64,000 bases of DNA from Hymenobacter sediminicola (GCF_014250515.1 NZ_CP060202.1:803001-867000); one strand, 5' to 3'; shown: positions 30,220 through 40,177, numbered from the stretch's first letter. Program-made: numbers and translations. The notes: generated by a model not told the origin, from the letters alone.

Positions 30220-30801
30220 ATGCGTCACGGTAAAACCATCAACCACCTCGGCCGCACGGCCTCGCACCGCAATGCCATGCTCGCAAACATGGCTTCGTCG
30301 CTGATTATGCACAAGCGTATCTCGACGACGGTTGCTAAAGCAAAAGCTCTTCGCAAGTTTGTAGAGCCTCTGCTGACCAAGTCGAAGAACGACACCACGC
30401 ATTCGCGTCGTCTGGTGTTCTCGGTACTGGAAAACAAAGAAGTTCTGAAAGAACTGTTCGGTGAGGTAGCTGCTAAAATTGCTGGCCGTCCCGGTGGATA
30501 CACCCGCATCATCAAGCTCAGCGACAGCCGCCTTGGTGACAACGCTGAGTTGTGCATCATTGAATTGGTTGACTATAACGAAACGCTGCTCGAGGCCAAA
30601 AACGCTGGCGAAGCTAAAACGACTACTCGTCGTTCGCGTCGTAGCGGTGCTAAGAAGGCAACAACTGGTGAAGGTCAGTCGTCGGCTGAAGTAGTTGCTG
30701 AGGCTCCGGCTGCTGCCACTACCGAAGTATCGGCTCCAGAAGACACGGCTACAGAAACGCTGAAAAACGGCGAAACCCGCGAGGAGAAAGCCGCTGAGTA
30801 A
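30220..30801 (+). CDS. rplQ: 50S ribosomal protein L17 with long C-terminal tail
   Basis: L17 lies near the exit tunnel. The core (about residues 1-125) has [20 protein letters not shown] (20 residues), [21 protein letters not shown] in parts, and the C-terminal [19 protein letters not shown]. The remaining 65 or so residues are low complexity. They are first basic ([17 protein letters not shown]), then Ala/Thr/Glu-rich ([19 protein letters not shown]). E. coli L17 has 127 residues. Unlike the usual rpoA-rplQ pair, it has its own promoter and a terminator on both sides. Confidence 0.96.
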   Translation: MRHGKTINHLGRTASHRNAMLANMASSLIMHKRISTTVAKAKALRKFVEPLLTKSKNDTTHSRRLVFSVLENKEVLKELFGEVAAKIAGRPGGYTRIIKLSDSRLGDNAELCIIELVDYNETLLEAKNAGEAKTTTRRSRRSGAKKATTGEGQSSAEVVAEAPAAATTEVSAPEDTATETLKNGETREEKAAE

Positions 30802-30832
30802 TCTGAAGTTGGAAGACTATACTTCCACGACG

Positions 30833-30864
30833 AAGGGGACGTGCCGTAAGGTGCGTCCCCTTTT
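30833..30864 (+). terminator. intrinsic terminator after rplQ
   Basis: Stem 30833-30844/30851-30862 (AAGGGGACG against CGTCCCCTT plus G-U extension) is followed by TTTT. It closes the ribosomal gene block. Confidence 0.85.
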
Positions 30865-31153
30865 GCTTTCTCGGTGATTAATAGAAAGGAATAAACCGCA
30901 CAGCAAGACGGTTAAAAGCTGATTATGCCCGATTCGGCGGATTCTACCCGCGGTTCGTGAAATAGCACTTAGCTTACTCGAATAAAAGAGGGTGCTTCAG
31001 GTCTTCTGTTCCTGCAAGCCGATGTATTACGCTGCTGGTCGCTACCCGATAGGCTACTTCAAAGTGCGTTGTGTTAGTGCTCTTGCGGTAACTGCTTCGG
31101 ACACTTAATCCTAAGCCAAGCCAGTCTCAATTTCACCTGTGCTTTTCAATGCC
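30865..31153 (+). other. gene-free region before the two-component pair
   Basis: These 289 nt between the rplQ terminator and the histidine kinase contain no ORF of note, no tRNA and no clear TAnnTTTG promoter. A short frame opened by GTG at 31139 could extend the kinase by five residues. Confidence 0.4.
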
Positions 31154-32170
31154 ATGCTGATTCAACGCCCTTCCAAGTCCGACTTCGCTGCAATAGTAGT
31201 CTACTGGCTGCTCGCTGCGCCTGTAGTGATGTCGGCGTACGTCTACGAATCTGGCTGGGCACGGGCGTGGATAGGGATGGGCTATACTATTGTGCTCGAC
31301 ACAGCGGCTGTACTCTGTCTCGTATTTCTAATTTTGCCCAAGGCGTTATCAGGGAAGCACTGGCGGAGTGCCGTAGGGGCGCTGCTCGTGTTTATGGTGG
31401 CCAGTAGCGTACTGTACCGGGAAGGCTATGGATTGATTTTCGGTAAGCCAACAGCCTGGACTATGATGGGTATGGTGGCCGGGATTCTGCGACATGCGGT
31501 CAGCTACGGTCTGTTGGGGATTTTTCTGACGGTTAAGCGCTATTTTGAGATACAGAAGCGGCTAGTGCTGATGCAAAAGGCGCAAACTGAAAGCGAATTG
31601 CGCAACCTGAAGGCCCAAATCGACCCTCACTTCCTCTTCAACAATCTGAATGTGTTGCGCGGTCTGATCCAGCAGGATCCGGCGACGGCCAACGAGTACC
31701 TAGACCGATTTGCGTCGCTGTATCGTTTTCTGATTCGACACAAAGACGAAGACTTTGTAAGTCTGGCCGAGGAACTGCAGCTTGTAGATGAGTATGTCTA
31801 TCTGCTGCGCCACCGGTTTGGATCTGCGTACGACTTTCGCCGGGAGCTTCCGGTGGGCATTGATCTGAACCAGCTGCTCGTGGTGCCGGGTACGCTGCAA
31901 CTGCTGCTTGAAAATGCTATCAAACACAACGCTGGCAACGAAGAGAACCCGCTCACTGTCGTTATTGAGGCCACAGAAACAGCGCTTACTGTACGGCACG
32001 CACGCCGGCCAAAGCTGACCTCGATAGATTCGATGGGAACAGGGCTGGCCAATCTGCGTGAGCGGTATCGGTTGCTGTTCAACCGCGACATTGTAGTGGT
32101 GGATACAGCAGCGCTTTTCTCAGTGTCGGTGCCAGTGCTACGGCAGTTGCAGCGCTGGTCAGCTGCATAA
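31154..32170 (+). CDS. LytS/YehU-type sensor histidine kinase
   Basis: The predicted 338-residue membrane kinase has about four N-terminal hydrophobic helices (residues 10-125, for example VYWLLAAPVVMSAYVY and LDTAAVLCLVFLILP). A helical linker leads to the His_kinase domain with the H-box QIDPHFLFNNLNVLRGLIQQ (phospho-His near residue 159). The N-box is ENAIKHN, and the glycine-rich GTGLANLRERYRLLF is in the ATPase domain. This is the short LytS class, which usually signals to LytTR regulators; one follows 61 nt downstream. The ligand is unknown. ATG 31154 was chosen; GTG 31139 is possible. Confidence 0.9.
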   Translation: MLIQRPSKSDFAAIVVYWLLAAPVVMSAYVYESGWARAWIGMGYTIVLDTAAVLCLVFLILPKALSGKHWRSAVGALLVFMVASSVLYREGYGLIFGKPTAWTMMGMVAGILRHAVSYGLLGIFLTVKRYFEIQKRLVLMQKAQTESELRNLKAQIDPHFLFNNLNVLRGLIQQDPATANEYLDRFASLYRFLIRHKDEDFVSLAEELQLVDEYVYLLRHRFGSAYDFRRELPVGIDLNQLLVVPGTLQLLLENAIKHNAGNEENPLTVVIEATETALTVRHARRPKLTSIDSMGTGLANLRERYRLLFNRDIVVVDTAALFSVSVPVLRQLQRWSAA

Positions 32171-32231
32171 TTAATGAGTGCCTCACTTTAGCTCTGCTCC
32201 CTTATCTGGAGCACGTTGACTCAGTTGCAGT

Positions 32232-33017
32232 ATGCGTATTCTACTTCTAGAAGATGAAGAGCCCGCCGCCCGCCAGATGCTCCGGTTTCTGGAGCAGGCA
32301 GGAGTAACAGCCGAAACGCCCCCTGTATTGCGGAGTGTGGAAAAGGCGCTGGTGTGGCTGCAAACCAATTCGATGCCGGACCTCATTTTTTCCGATATCG
32401 AGTTGCTGGATGGCAACGCTTTCACGCTGTACGAGCGGTTCCGCGTGACCTGTCCTATCATCTTCACGACTGCCTACGACCAGTTTTTGCTGCCAGCTTT
32501 CCGAGGAAACGGAATTGCTTATCTGCTCAAACCTTTTAGCTACGAGCAAGTGCAGGAAGCGCTGGAAAAGTATAAAGGGTTGCGTGCTAGTCTGGCGGGT
32601 GGTGCTTCCGCGCCGGCCGCGCTCAGCATGGAAGTGGTGGAGGAGTTGCGCACTGCCTTACGCCAGAATGCGCAGCCACACTATAAGCAGCGCTTTTCCG
32701 TGAGGATGCGCAACAGTTTCTATGTGCTGCAGACCCACGACATAGCGTATGTACAGGCCGATGAAGGTGTGACGTTTGCCGTGGATGCGGCCGGTACGCG
32801 GTACCCGCTCAGCGGTACACTGACGGAACTGGAACGCCAGTTAGATCCGGCGTGCTTTGGCCGTCTAAACCGCTCGGAGTTGGTGAACATAGCTTTTGTG
32901 GAGCGAGTGGAGCCGTACTTCAACAACCGCTTGGTGGTAAAGCTTAGGACCGGTGGTGCTACTCTCACCACCAGCGCAGCCCAGACTCCTGAGTTCCGGC
33001 GCTGGCTGGAAGGGTAG
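32232..33017 (+). CDS. LytTR-family response regulator
   Basis: This 261-residue regulator has a receiver domain with acidic residues LLLEDEEPAA at the start, the phosphoacceptor Asp55 in FSDIELLDG, Thr79 or Thr80 and Lys100 in YLLKPFSYEQ. A short Ala-rich linker leads to a LytTR DNA-binding domain at about residues 150-255 (FSVRMRNSFYVLQTHDIAYV, then CFGRLNRSELVNIAFVE). It pairs with the kinase just upstream. Such regulators bind paired direct repeats before targets often linked to envelope or carbohydrate functions; targets here are unknown. The pair lies between rplQ and eno. Confidence 0.93.
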   Translation: MRILLLEDEEPAARQMLRFLEQAGVTAETPPVLRSVEKALVWLQTNSMPDLIFSDIELLDGNAFTLYERFRVTCPIIFTTAYDQFLLPAFRGNGIAYLLKPFSYEQVQEALEKYKGLRASLAGGASAPAALSMEVVEELRTALRQNAQPHYKQRFSVRMRNSFYVLQTHDIAYVQADEGVTFAVDAAGTRYPLSGTLTELERQLDPACFGRLNRSELVNIAFVERVEPYFNNRLVVKLRTGGATLTTSAAQTPEFRRWLEG

Positions 33018-33118
33018 GAGCTACGGAAGCTGGCCAATACTCCGGCAGCTTCCGTTGGCCTAGCCTAGTTAGCGGCTGGAGTATCAGGGGCAGGGGCTGA
33101 AAGGTCGGGGCTAATTTT

Positions 33119-33126
33119 TACCTTGC
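33119..33126 (+). promoter_or_regulatory. possible -7 element of eno
   Basis: TACCTTGC, 65 nt before eno, resembles TAnnTTTG (last two positions differ). The same octamer precedes the gene at 40208. No -33 was identified, so the call is weak. Confidence 0.35.
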
Positions 33127-33163
33127 GGCGCAATGGCCAGCACCGGCCATTACCCGTACCTGA

Positions 33164-34462
<1,299 letters not shown>

Positions 34463-34484
34463 GCATTTACTGCCCCTGTGTTAT

Positions 34485-34523
34485 CAAAAAGCCCGTCCAA
34501 ATTATCCTGGGCGGGCTTTTTGG
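34485..34523 (+). terminator. intrinsic terminator after eno
   Basis: CAAAAAGCCCGTCC pairs with GGGCGGGCTTTTTG (34485-34498/34509-34522, one G-U) with a 10-nt loop, and TTTTT lies in the 3' arm. The A/T flanks make it potentially bidirectional. Confidence 0.85.
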
Positions 34524-34647
34524 CGCGGTGCTACCCGCACCCAGCAGCTAATGGGAAGCTGAAAAAGGCATCAATGATTTCTGGTTGCTCAATAAAATTT
34601 TGTCAGATCTTTGCCACGTGTTTGGCAGTTGTTTATTGATGTTACCC

Positions 34648-35748
34648 ATGAAGAAATTACTACTCTTGTGCTGGCTGCTGGTCGGGCTCGTTGTTTCATT
34701 GAAGGCTCAGACCAGACCCGATTTGATAGTTGTCGCACCATTTTCCTTGCCCACTGTTGTGCAGGCCGGGGGTACTTATTCAATGTCGGCACATATCCGC
34801 GTCAACGGAAATCCGGGTGCAGGCGCACAGTTCAACTGCGTTGGCTACTATCTGTCTACTAACTCTACCTGGGATGCTACTGATGCCTATCTGGGCAGTA
34901 GTTGCCAGAGTCTGCTGATGGCCGGCCAGTCTGGGCCCACGTCTATAACGGCTATCATTCCTGCCCTGACGAGCCCCGGTGGCTACTATCTGGTACTTGT
35001 GGCCGATCCTCTGAATGCCGAGCTGGAATCAGATGAGACCAACAATGTGGTGACGTTTCCGGTACAGGTAGCTGCGGGAAGCCCGGCGTTACCGGACCTG
35101 GAATTGTGGCGGCCTTCTATTTCCTTCAGTACTGTGCCGGCCGGCGGTAATACAGGTGCCTTTTCTTTCATTTTTAACCGGGGTGCTGGTGCTGCCAGTG
35201 CATATGAAGTAGGCTTTTATTTGTCGGCAGACACTGTGTTTTCGGCGAGTACGGATGTATTTATGGGGCAGATTACGGGCGGTAGCCTACCTGGGGCCCT
35301 CAATGGGTCAACGGGTGCTGGTACAATCTTTTCAGCCCCTTTGCTGGCTGTACCTGCCACTACGGTGCCCGGCAACTATTATCTGCTGCTGGTTATAGAC
35401 CCACGCAACCAGATAGCCGAATCGAACGAGAATAATAACTCACGTGCTCTGCGCCTGATAGTGGCCGGCGCTTTGTCTGCTACGGCTGCTACGTCGTCCG
35501 ATGATGCCTTACTGATATATCCTAATCCTGTAGCCCGAGGCAATAGCTTAATAATCCATACCGGAGCAGCCGGACAGGCAGCTAAGCTGACGCTGGTTGA
35601 TGCTATGGGACGAGCAGTAGTGCAGCAAACGCTACGACCGACTCAAACCGAAACCTCTATCGACACCCAAAACCTGCCGGCTGGCATCTATCTGGTGCGG
35701 ATGACTGTAGCAGGCGCAGAGGTTACACGCCGCGTCCTCATAAATTAA
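34648..35748 (+). CDS. secreted CARDB-domain protein with type IX sorting tail
   Basis: This 366-residue exported protein starts with a signal peptide (MKKLLLLCWLLVGLVVSLKA). Two CARDB-like beta-sandwich repeats are seen, each with PDL near the start and ending in a NAELESDETNNVV or NQIAESNENNNSR motif. The last 80 residues are a T9SS C-terminal domain (LLIYPNPVARG, then LPAGIYLVRM and a basic end). It is probably carried across the outer membrane and attached or released; binding partners are unknown. An upstream ATG at 34585 would place 21 residues before the signal peptide, so 34648 was preferred. GATCTTTG at 34606 may be its -7 element. Confidence 0.85.
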   Translation: MKKLLLLCWLLVGLVVSLKAQTRPDLIVVAPFSLPTVVQAGGTYSMSAHIRVNGNPGAGAQFNCVGYYLSTNSTWDATDAYLGSSCQSLLMAGQSGPTSITAIIPALTSPGGYYLVLVADPLNAELESDETNNVVTFPVQVAAGSPALPDLELWRPSISFSTVPAGGNTGAFSFIFNRGAGAASAYEVGFYLSADTVFSASTDVFMGQITGGSLPGALNGSTGAGTIFSAPLLAVPATTVPGNYYLLLVIDPRNQIAESNENNNSRALRLIVAGALSATAATSSDDALLIYPNPVARGNSLIIHTGAAGQAAKLTLVDAMGRAVVQQTLRPTQTETSIDTQNLPAGIYLVRMTVAGAEVTRRVLIN

Positions 35749-35847
35749 GTCGAAGCCTAAAACGGTACTTCACCTTTGAGTGAACGGCTTACGGTAGAGA
35801 CCTGCCAACGGCTGCCAAAAACAGCGTCATTCATTGAGCTACATTCT

Positions 35848-35855
35848 TATCTTTG
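35848..35855 (+). promoter_or_regulatory. promoter -7 element abutting the ftsB-like start codon
   Basis: TATCTTTG is an exact TAnnTTTG match, and the ATG of the septum protein follows after only 3 nt (GCT). Transcription would start at or next to the start codon, implying a leaderless mRNA. Confidence 0.6.
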
Positions 35856-35858
35856 GCT

Positions 35859-36173
35859 ATGCAACTCACTGACCTAACCGCCCGTGTGCCACGCTTTCTG
35901 CGCAGCTTCTATTTCTACACCGGCATGGGATTTCTGGTCTGGATGTTCCTCTTCGACGCCAACGACTTCGTGAAGCAGTACGATATGTACGCTAAGTGGC
36001 AGGAGCTGCAAACCGAGAAACAATACTACCTCGACAACATTGAGGTGGTGAAGCGTGAGCGAGCCGAGTTGCTCAGCAGCCCCGAACTATTGGAGAAGTT
36101 TGCCCGCGAAAAATACATCATGAAGCGCCCCGGCGAAGATGTTTTCGTGCTGGTACCACAGCAGGAAAACTAA
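35859..36173 (+). CDS. FtsB/DivIC-like septum formation initiator
   Basis: This 104-residue single-pass membrane protein has a short N-terminal cytoplasmic part, one transmembrane helix (FYFYTGMGFLVWMFLFDAND, about residues 19-38), then a periplasmic coiled coil (QELQTEKQYYLDNIEVVKRE, 20 residues). It ends with the family motif EKFAREKYIMKRPGEDVFVL (20 residues). Such proteins join the FtsL/FtsQ divisome complex. ATG 35859 was chosen although a TTG lies two codons upstream. The -7 promoter element ends 3 nt before it. The next gene is 52 nt downstream. Confidence 0.88.
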   Translation: MQLTDLTARVPRFLRSFYFYTGMGFLVWMFLFDANDFVKQYDMYAKWQELQTEKQYYLDNIEVVKRERAELLSSPELLEKFAREKYIMKRPGEDVFVLVPQQEN

Positions 36174-36225
36174 GGATACTTCGTGGCTGCACCCACTGTG
36201 GCGTCAGATTTGCCGTAAGCAGATC

Positions 36226-36702
36226 ATGCCGCAATTCCACCCCCATTGGCTTCGTTCCCCTTCCGGTTTGAGTGTAGCTCGTCGGCTGGTACTAGTCTGC
36301 CTTCTGCTCTGCCTACCGTTATCCGGAGCTTTTGCCCAGAAATCACCTTCGCAAGTACAGGTGGCACGCCAGTTTCTGTTGGCGGTGCTGGCCGGCAACT
36401 ATCCGGCTGCCTATGCACTTTTGGCTCCCGAAGTAAGCGCTGCCGTACCGCTGGCACAGTTTCAAGCGGCAGCGCAGCCGTTGCAGCAGCAGGGCCTACA
36501 GCGCCAGCGTACCATCGACCTGTACAAGCTGGGTTACCGCATCAGTGACAACACTACAACCCGCTCTTTCGTGGCCTTTATGTTCCGGAGCGACACGCTG
36601 CTACCGCGCCCACAGGTGCAGCTTGATGTAACGTTCCGCGACAGTACGGCTCGGCAGGTTCTCAGCTTTGGGCTGGTTCCGGCCCCGCAATCGGTGAAAT
36701 AG
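36226..36702 (+). CDS. small exported protein of unknown function
   Basis: The 158-residue product begins with a basic stretch and a signal-peptide-like helix (RRLVLVCLLLCLPLSGAFAQ), with a cleavage site after AFA. The mature part contains VARQFLLAVLAGNYPAAYAL, a helical start like that of DUF3887/SnoaL-type cystatin-fold proteins, and then a beta-rich end with FVAFMFRSDT and QLDVTFRDSTARQVL. That resemblance is weak and no function is assigned. It follows the FtsB-like gene on the same strand. A longer frame starting at 36139 overlaps that gene, so the ATG at 36226 is preferred. Confidence 0.65.
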   Translation: MPQFHPHWLRSPSGLSVARRLVLVCLLLCLPLSGAFAQKSPSQVQVARQFLLAVLAGNYPAAYALLAPEVSAAVPLAQFQAAAQPLQQQGLQRQRTIDLYKLGYRISDNTTTRSFVAFMFRSDTLLPRPQVQLDVTFRDSTARQVLSFGLVPAPQSVK

Positions 36703-36750
36703 AAGGCTACTGTACCCTCAAGCCTGTTTCTGCAGGCTGCTGGTAAAAGG

Positions 36751-37971
36751 CTAAGTAGGCCAGGAAATTTTGCCCATGCTGACGGCCGGTACCCGCTGCC
36801 TGCCTGCTCCAATACTGATGGGCTGTCCCGCCACGGCTTCGTTGGCCAGCACGGCAAACAGTATGGCCTCTTTAGCGTCGGGCAGTATGCCCAATACATC
36901 TGTAGTAGCGAAGCGGCAGGCTGGCAGATGGCGCGCCAAAGCAGCCCGCAGCACAGTGTTATGCGCGCCGCCACCGCTGGTGTACACGGCCAGGGCCGGC
37001 TGAGGCCCGAATACTTGCTGTGCTGCCCGCGCTACTCCAATGGCACTTAGTTCGGCCAGAGTAGCCAGTAGATCTTCAATGCCCAGCGCCTGAGTGCCAG
37101 TGTATTCCTGTGCTTGCCGTAGATAAGTGGCGCCAAACAGTTCAGGCCCGGTGGTTTTGGGCAAGGGGGCCGCAAAAAACGGATGCTCTAGCAGCGCAGC
37201 TAATAGTGCGCTGTGTATAGTTCCGGCTGCTGCCAGACGGCCATCCTCATCGTAAGCAAGGTTTGGATAGTGGGCGCGCACCGTAGCATCCAATAGCGTG
37301 TTGCCGGGGCCAGTGTCGGTGCTGAAAGCAGTGCTGCTGTCTTGGCCGGTGCGGGGCAAGTAGGTGAAGTTGGCAATACCGCCCAGGTTGAGCAGCAGCC
37401 GCTCCTCTTCAGCACTGCTGAGGAGCAGGTAGTCGCCGTAGGCAGCTAGCGGAGCACCTTCTCCGCCGGCTGCAATATGCTTTTGCCGAAAGTCGCTGAG
37501 AGTGATAATACCGGTGCGTACGGCCAGTTGGTCGCCGTCGCCAAGCTGCAGAGTGGCATCCTGCCCCAGAAAATCAGGGTGCTGATGCTGATGTGCCGGC
37601 GCATGGTAAACGGTTTGGCCATGGCTAGCCAGCAGATCTACTTCGGAGGGCTCTACTCGCCACTGGCGCAAACAATCCAGAACCATATCGGCGTGCAAAC
37701 GGCCCAGCCACGGATTCAACAGGGTCAGGTACTCCAAACTGACCTGTCCTGTTCCGCCCCCCGCAAACACCTGTCGGACGCGGCGCCGAACATCCTCATC
37801 GTACGGCACCGTTGCAAACTGCTCCAGTTCCAGCCGAGTGGCTGGCCCGTGCCCGTATAGCCGGCACAGCACCACGTCCAAGCCGTCCAGTGAGGTACCC
37901 GACATCAAGCCGATAATGCGGCGACTAGGCTGCTGGGCAATATGATGTAGGCGAGCAAGTGCTGGATTCAT
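36751..37971 (-). CDS. anmK: anhydro-N-acetylmuramic acid kinase
   Basis: This 406-residue sugar kinase phosphorylates and opens 1,6-anhydro-MurNAc, recycling peptidoglycan fragments to MurNAc-6-phosphate. It shows the defining N-terminal motif IIGLMSGTSLDGLDVVLC, the sugar-site SHGQTVYHAP, NLGGIANFTYLP, and FSTDTGPGNTLLD near the middle. The catalytic aspartate lies in that last motif. The C-terminal ATPase motif contains YTSGGGAHN. ATG 37971 (MNPALARLHH) is preferred to an earlier one 42 bases upstream. A near-perfect 24-bp tandem repeat spaced 51 bp apart lies just upstream. murQ is not adjacent. Confidence 0.96.
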   Translation of the reverse strand: MNPALARLHHIAQQPSRRIIGLMSGTSLDGLDVVLCRLYGHGPATRLELEQFATVPYDEDVRRRVRQVFAGGGTGQVSLEYLTLLNPWLGRLHADMVLDCLRQWRVEPSEVDLLASHGQTVYHAPAHQHQHPDFLGQDATLQLGDGDQLAVRTGIITLSDFRQKHIAAGGEGAPLAAYGDYLLLSSAEEERLLLNLGGIANFTYLPRTGQDSSTAFSTDTGPGNTLLDATVRAHYPNLAYDEDGRLAAAGTIHSALLAALLEHPFFAAPLPKTTGPELFGATYLRQAQEYTGTQALGIEDLLATLAELSAIGVARAAQQVFGPQPALAVYTSGGGAHNTVLRAALARHLPACRFATTDVLGILPDAKEAILFAVLANEAVAGQPISIGAGRQRVPAVSMGKISWPT

Positions 37972-38046
37972 GTTATTTGTGCCGTTTACAACTACTGCAG
38001 AGTGGATTATCAAGCCAAAAACGTTTTTTGTACCGTTTATTACTAC
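37972..38046 (-). repeat. tandem operator-like repeat upstream of anmK
   Basis: Two 24-bp copies (37972-37995 and 38023-38046) agree at 20 positions around TTTGTnCCGTTTA. Their starts are 51 bp apart, close to five helical turns. The first abuts the anmK start codon. The arrangement suggests a regulator binding on one DNA face. Confidence 0.45.
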
Positions 38047-38092
38047 AGGCTCGGCAATGGCAGCGGGGAATTAACTACCGTAAATAAAGCAA

Positions 38093-38123
38093 AAATGCCC
38101 TACCACGCGTTGGTAGGGCATTT
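38093..38123 (-). terminator. intrinsic terminator of hscA
   Basis: A perfect 13-bp stem (38093-38105/38111-38123) is followed on the minus strand by TTTTTGCTTT. It lies 50 nt beyond the hscA stop codon. Confidence 0.88.
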
Positions 38124-38173
38124 CGGAAGGTATTGTGCGAAGTGCTCAACGGCTACAGAGTAAGCCAACGTGA

Positions 38174-40033
38174 CTACTCGATTTTTTTGCCGGTCATGGC
38201 CTGCTTGATGGAGATGTTCATTACCCGTTCGGCGTAAGGGCTGGTCAGGGCCTCCAGTTCATCTACCGCCTTGAGGATCGTGTCTTTATCTTTCGTCTCG
38301 AGCGACTCGCGCAGGAGTTGAGTAGCCGCCGCCGTATGCGTGATTTCGTCTTCGGTGAGATGCTGGTGGTTTTTTTCCACAAAACGCTCCACCTGATAAA
38401 TCATCTGCTCTGCCACGGTACGGGCCTCAATCACCATGCGTGCCGCTACGTCTTCGCGGGCGTGCGTGAGGGAATCCATCAGCATTTGCTCTACTTGCTC
38501 ATCAGTAAGGCCATACTGCGGCTTTATTTCGACGGAAGTACGGGTGTTGGAGCGCAGTTCGACGGCTTCTACTTTCAAAATGCCATCGGCATTCAGAATG
38601 AAGTTTACATCGACTTTGGGAAGGCCGGCCGGCATGGCTGGGATACCGCGCAGGTCAAATTCAGCCAGTTTGCGGTTTTCCTGCACCAAGTCCCGCTCAC
38701 CCTGATACACCGAGATTTTCAGGTTCACTTGCCCGTCTATACTGGTGGTGTACTGGCGGCCAGCTTTGGTCGGGATTTTGGAGTTGCGCGGGATGATGGG
38801 GTCCATCAGGCCGCCCAGGGTTTCAATGCCCAGCGTTAGGGGCGTCACGTCGAGCAGGAGCACGTCGCGGCGGTTGCCGGCCAGTATGTCGGCCTGGATG
38901 GCGGCACCAAGGGCTACCACTTCATCGGGGTTGAGCGAGTTGTTGGCGGGCTGCTGGAAAAACGCCGACACCGAATCGTATACCAGAGGCACCCGGGTGG
39001 AGCCTCCTACCAGCAGCACCGCATCAAGGTCGGCAGGAGTGAGCTTGGCATCAGCCATGGCCCGGCGGCAGGAATCTATGGTGCGTGCTACCAGAGGGTC
39101 GGCCAACTCATTGAACTTCGCCTTGCTGAGCGGGAGCAGCGTGCCCTCGAAATCGGCTTCGAAGGATTCGTTCTGGCTGAGCTGTACTTTGGCTTCCTCC
39201 GCCAGCAGGCGTAGTTGCTGCTGCGTCTCGGGGCTCTGGTACAGCAGCGTGGAGAGCTGGTATTCGGTAGCCCAGTATTCGTAGATGGCGTAGTCGAGGT
39301 CGTCGCCGCCGAGGTATGTATCGCCGTTGGTACTCAGTACCTCGAAGATGCCCTGCTGAATGCGCAGGATGCTTACGTCGAACGTGCCGCCGCCCAGATC
39401 GTACACGGCCACGGTTTTTTCCTCGTCAGGCGAAAGGCCAATGCCGTAGGCCAAAGCCGCTGCCGTCGGCTCGTTCACGATGCGCAGCACCTCTAGGCCG
39501 GCTAGGCGGCCCGCGTCGCGGGTGGCCTGCCGCTGGGAATCATTGAAGTACGCTGGCACCGTAATAACGGCTTTGTTGACGGGCGTTTTGAGGGCGTGCT
39601 CGGCGCGGGCGCGCAACTCCCGCAGAATCTCCGCCGACAGCTCGATGGGAGAATAGAACTTGTCGCCAACCCGGATTTTAACCAAGCCTTCAGAGTTGTC
39701 ATCGATGACTTTGTAGCCCAGCTCGCGGGCATGCTCGCCGAGGTCCTTGTAGCTTTTGCCCAGCAGGCGCTTCACCGAATAAATGGTGTTTTCAGAGTCG
39801 GTGAGCAGGTATTGCTTGGCTTCAGTGCCGACTATCGGCGTTTCGCCGCCCTGCGGAAAATGCACCACCGATGGCACGATGGTGCCGCGCCCCTGGTCGT
39901 TGATGGCGCGGGGCTGGCGGGTATCGGGCTGAATGTAGGCTACCAGCGAATTGGTGGTGCCTAGGTCGATGCCAACGATGATTTCTTCCTGCTGTATGCT
40001 CCCCGTGGAGAGGTTAATTGCGACTTTGGCCAT
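38174..40033 (-). CDS. hscA: Hsp70-family chaperone, HscA-type
   Basis: This 619-residue Hsp70 has the ATPase signature [17 protein letters not shown] near residue 20 and the second phosphate motif [16 protein letters not shown]. The adenosine motif [12 protein letters not shown] is present, as is the substrate-domain segment [17 protein letters not shown]. It lacks the long acidic C-terminal tail of DnaK. The N terminus [18 protein letters not shown] is the form usual in Bacteroidota HscA, the chaperone of the Fe-S scaffold protein IscU. No isc gene is nearby, so a role as a second DnaK cannot be excluded. ATG 40033 was chosen because a 72-residue upstream extension is not Hsp70-like. Confidence 0.8.
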   Translation of the reverse strand: MAKVAINLSTGSIQQEEIIVGIDLGTTNSLVAYIQPDTRQPRAINDQGRGTIVPSVVHFPQGGETPIVGTEAKQYLLTDSENTIYSVKRLLGKSYKDLGEHARELGYKVIDDNSEGLVKIRVGDKFYSPIELSAEILRELRARAEHALKTPVNKAVITVPAYFNDSQRQATRDAGRLAGLEVLRIVNEPTAAALAYGIGLSPDEEKTVAVYDLGGGTFDVSILRIQQGIFEVLSTNGDTYLGGDDLDYAIYEYWATEYQLSTLLYQSPETQQQLRLLAEEAKVQLSQNESFEADFEGTLLPLSKAKFNELADPLVARTIDSCRRAMADAKLTPADLDAVLLVGGSTRVPLVYDSVSAFFQQPANNSLNPDEVVALGAAIQADILAGNRRDVLLLDVTPLTLGIETLGGLMDPIIPRNSKIPTKAGRQYTTSIDGQVNLKISVYQGERDLVQENRKLAEFDLRGIPAMPAGLPKVDVNFILNADGILKVEAVELRSNTRTSVEIKPQYGLTDEQVEQMLMDSLTHAREDVAARMVIEARTVAEQMIYQVERFVEKNHQHLTEDEITHTAAATQLLRESLETKDKDTILKAVDELEALTSPYAERVMNISIKQAMTGKKIE

Positions 40034-40118
40034 AGCGAAAAGGCAGCGTACCGACGAGCGGCGCGCGGTGAGCGAAACGAATGTGGAAGGGCATAACCAC
40101 CCAGATCCGCAAAGGGCA

Positions 40119-40126
40119 CAAAAGTA
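40119..40126 (-). promoter_or_regulatory. -7 element of the hscA promoter
   Basis: On the minus strand TACTTTTG matches TAnnTTTG exactly, about 85 nt upstream of the hscA ATG. No clear -33 partner was found. Confidence 0.55.
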
Positions 40127-40150
40127 ACGAAGAAAACCCGGCCACGGCCG

Positions 40151-40177
40151 CCGATAAAAGGTGTGGTTTTTTATCGG
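40151..40177. promoter_or_regulatory. inverted repeat in the divergent hscA/transpeptidase intergenic region
   Basis: CCGATAAAA (40151-40159) and TTTTATCGG (40169-40177) form a perfect 9-bp inverted repeat, loop 9 nt. It lies upstream of both diverging promoters, across the expected -33 position of the TACCTTGC element at 40196-40203. An operator role is possible. Confidence 0.4.
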
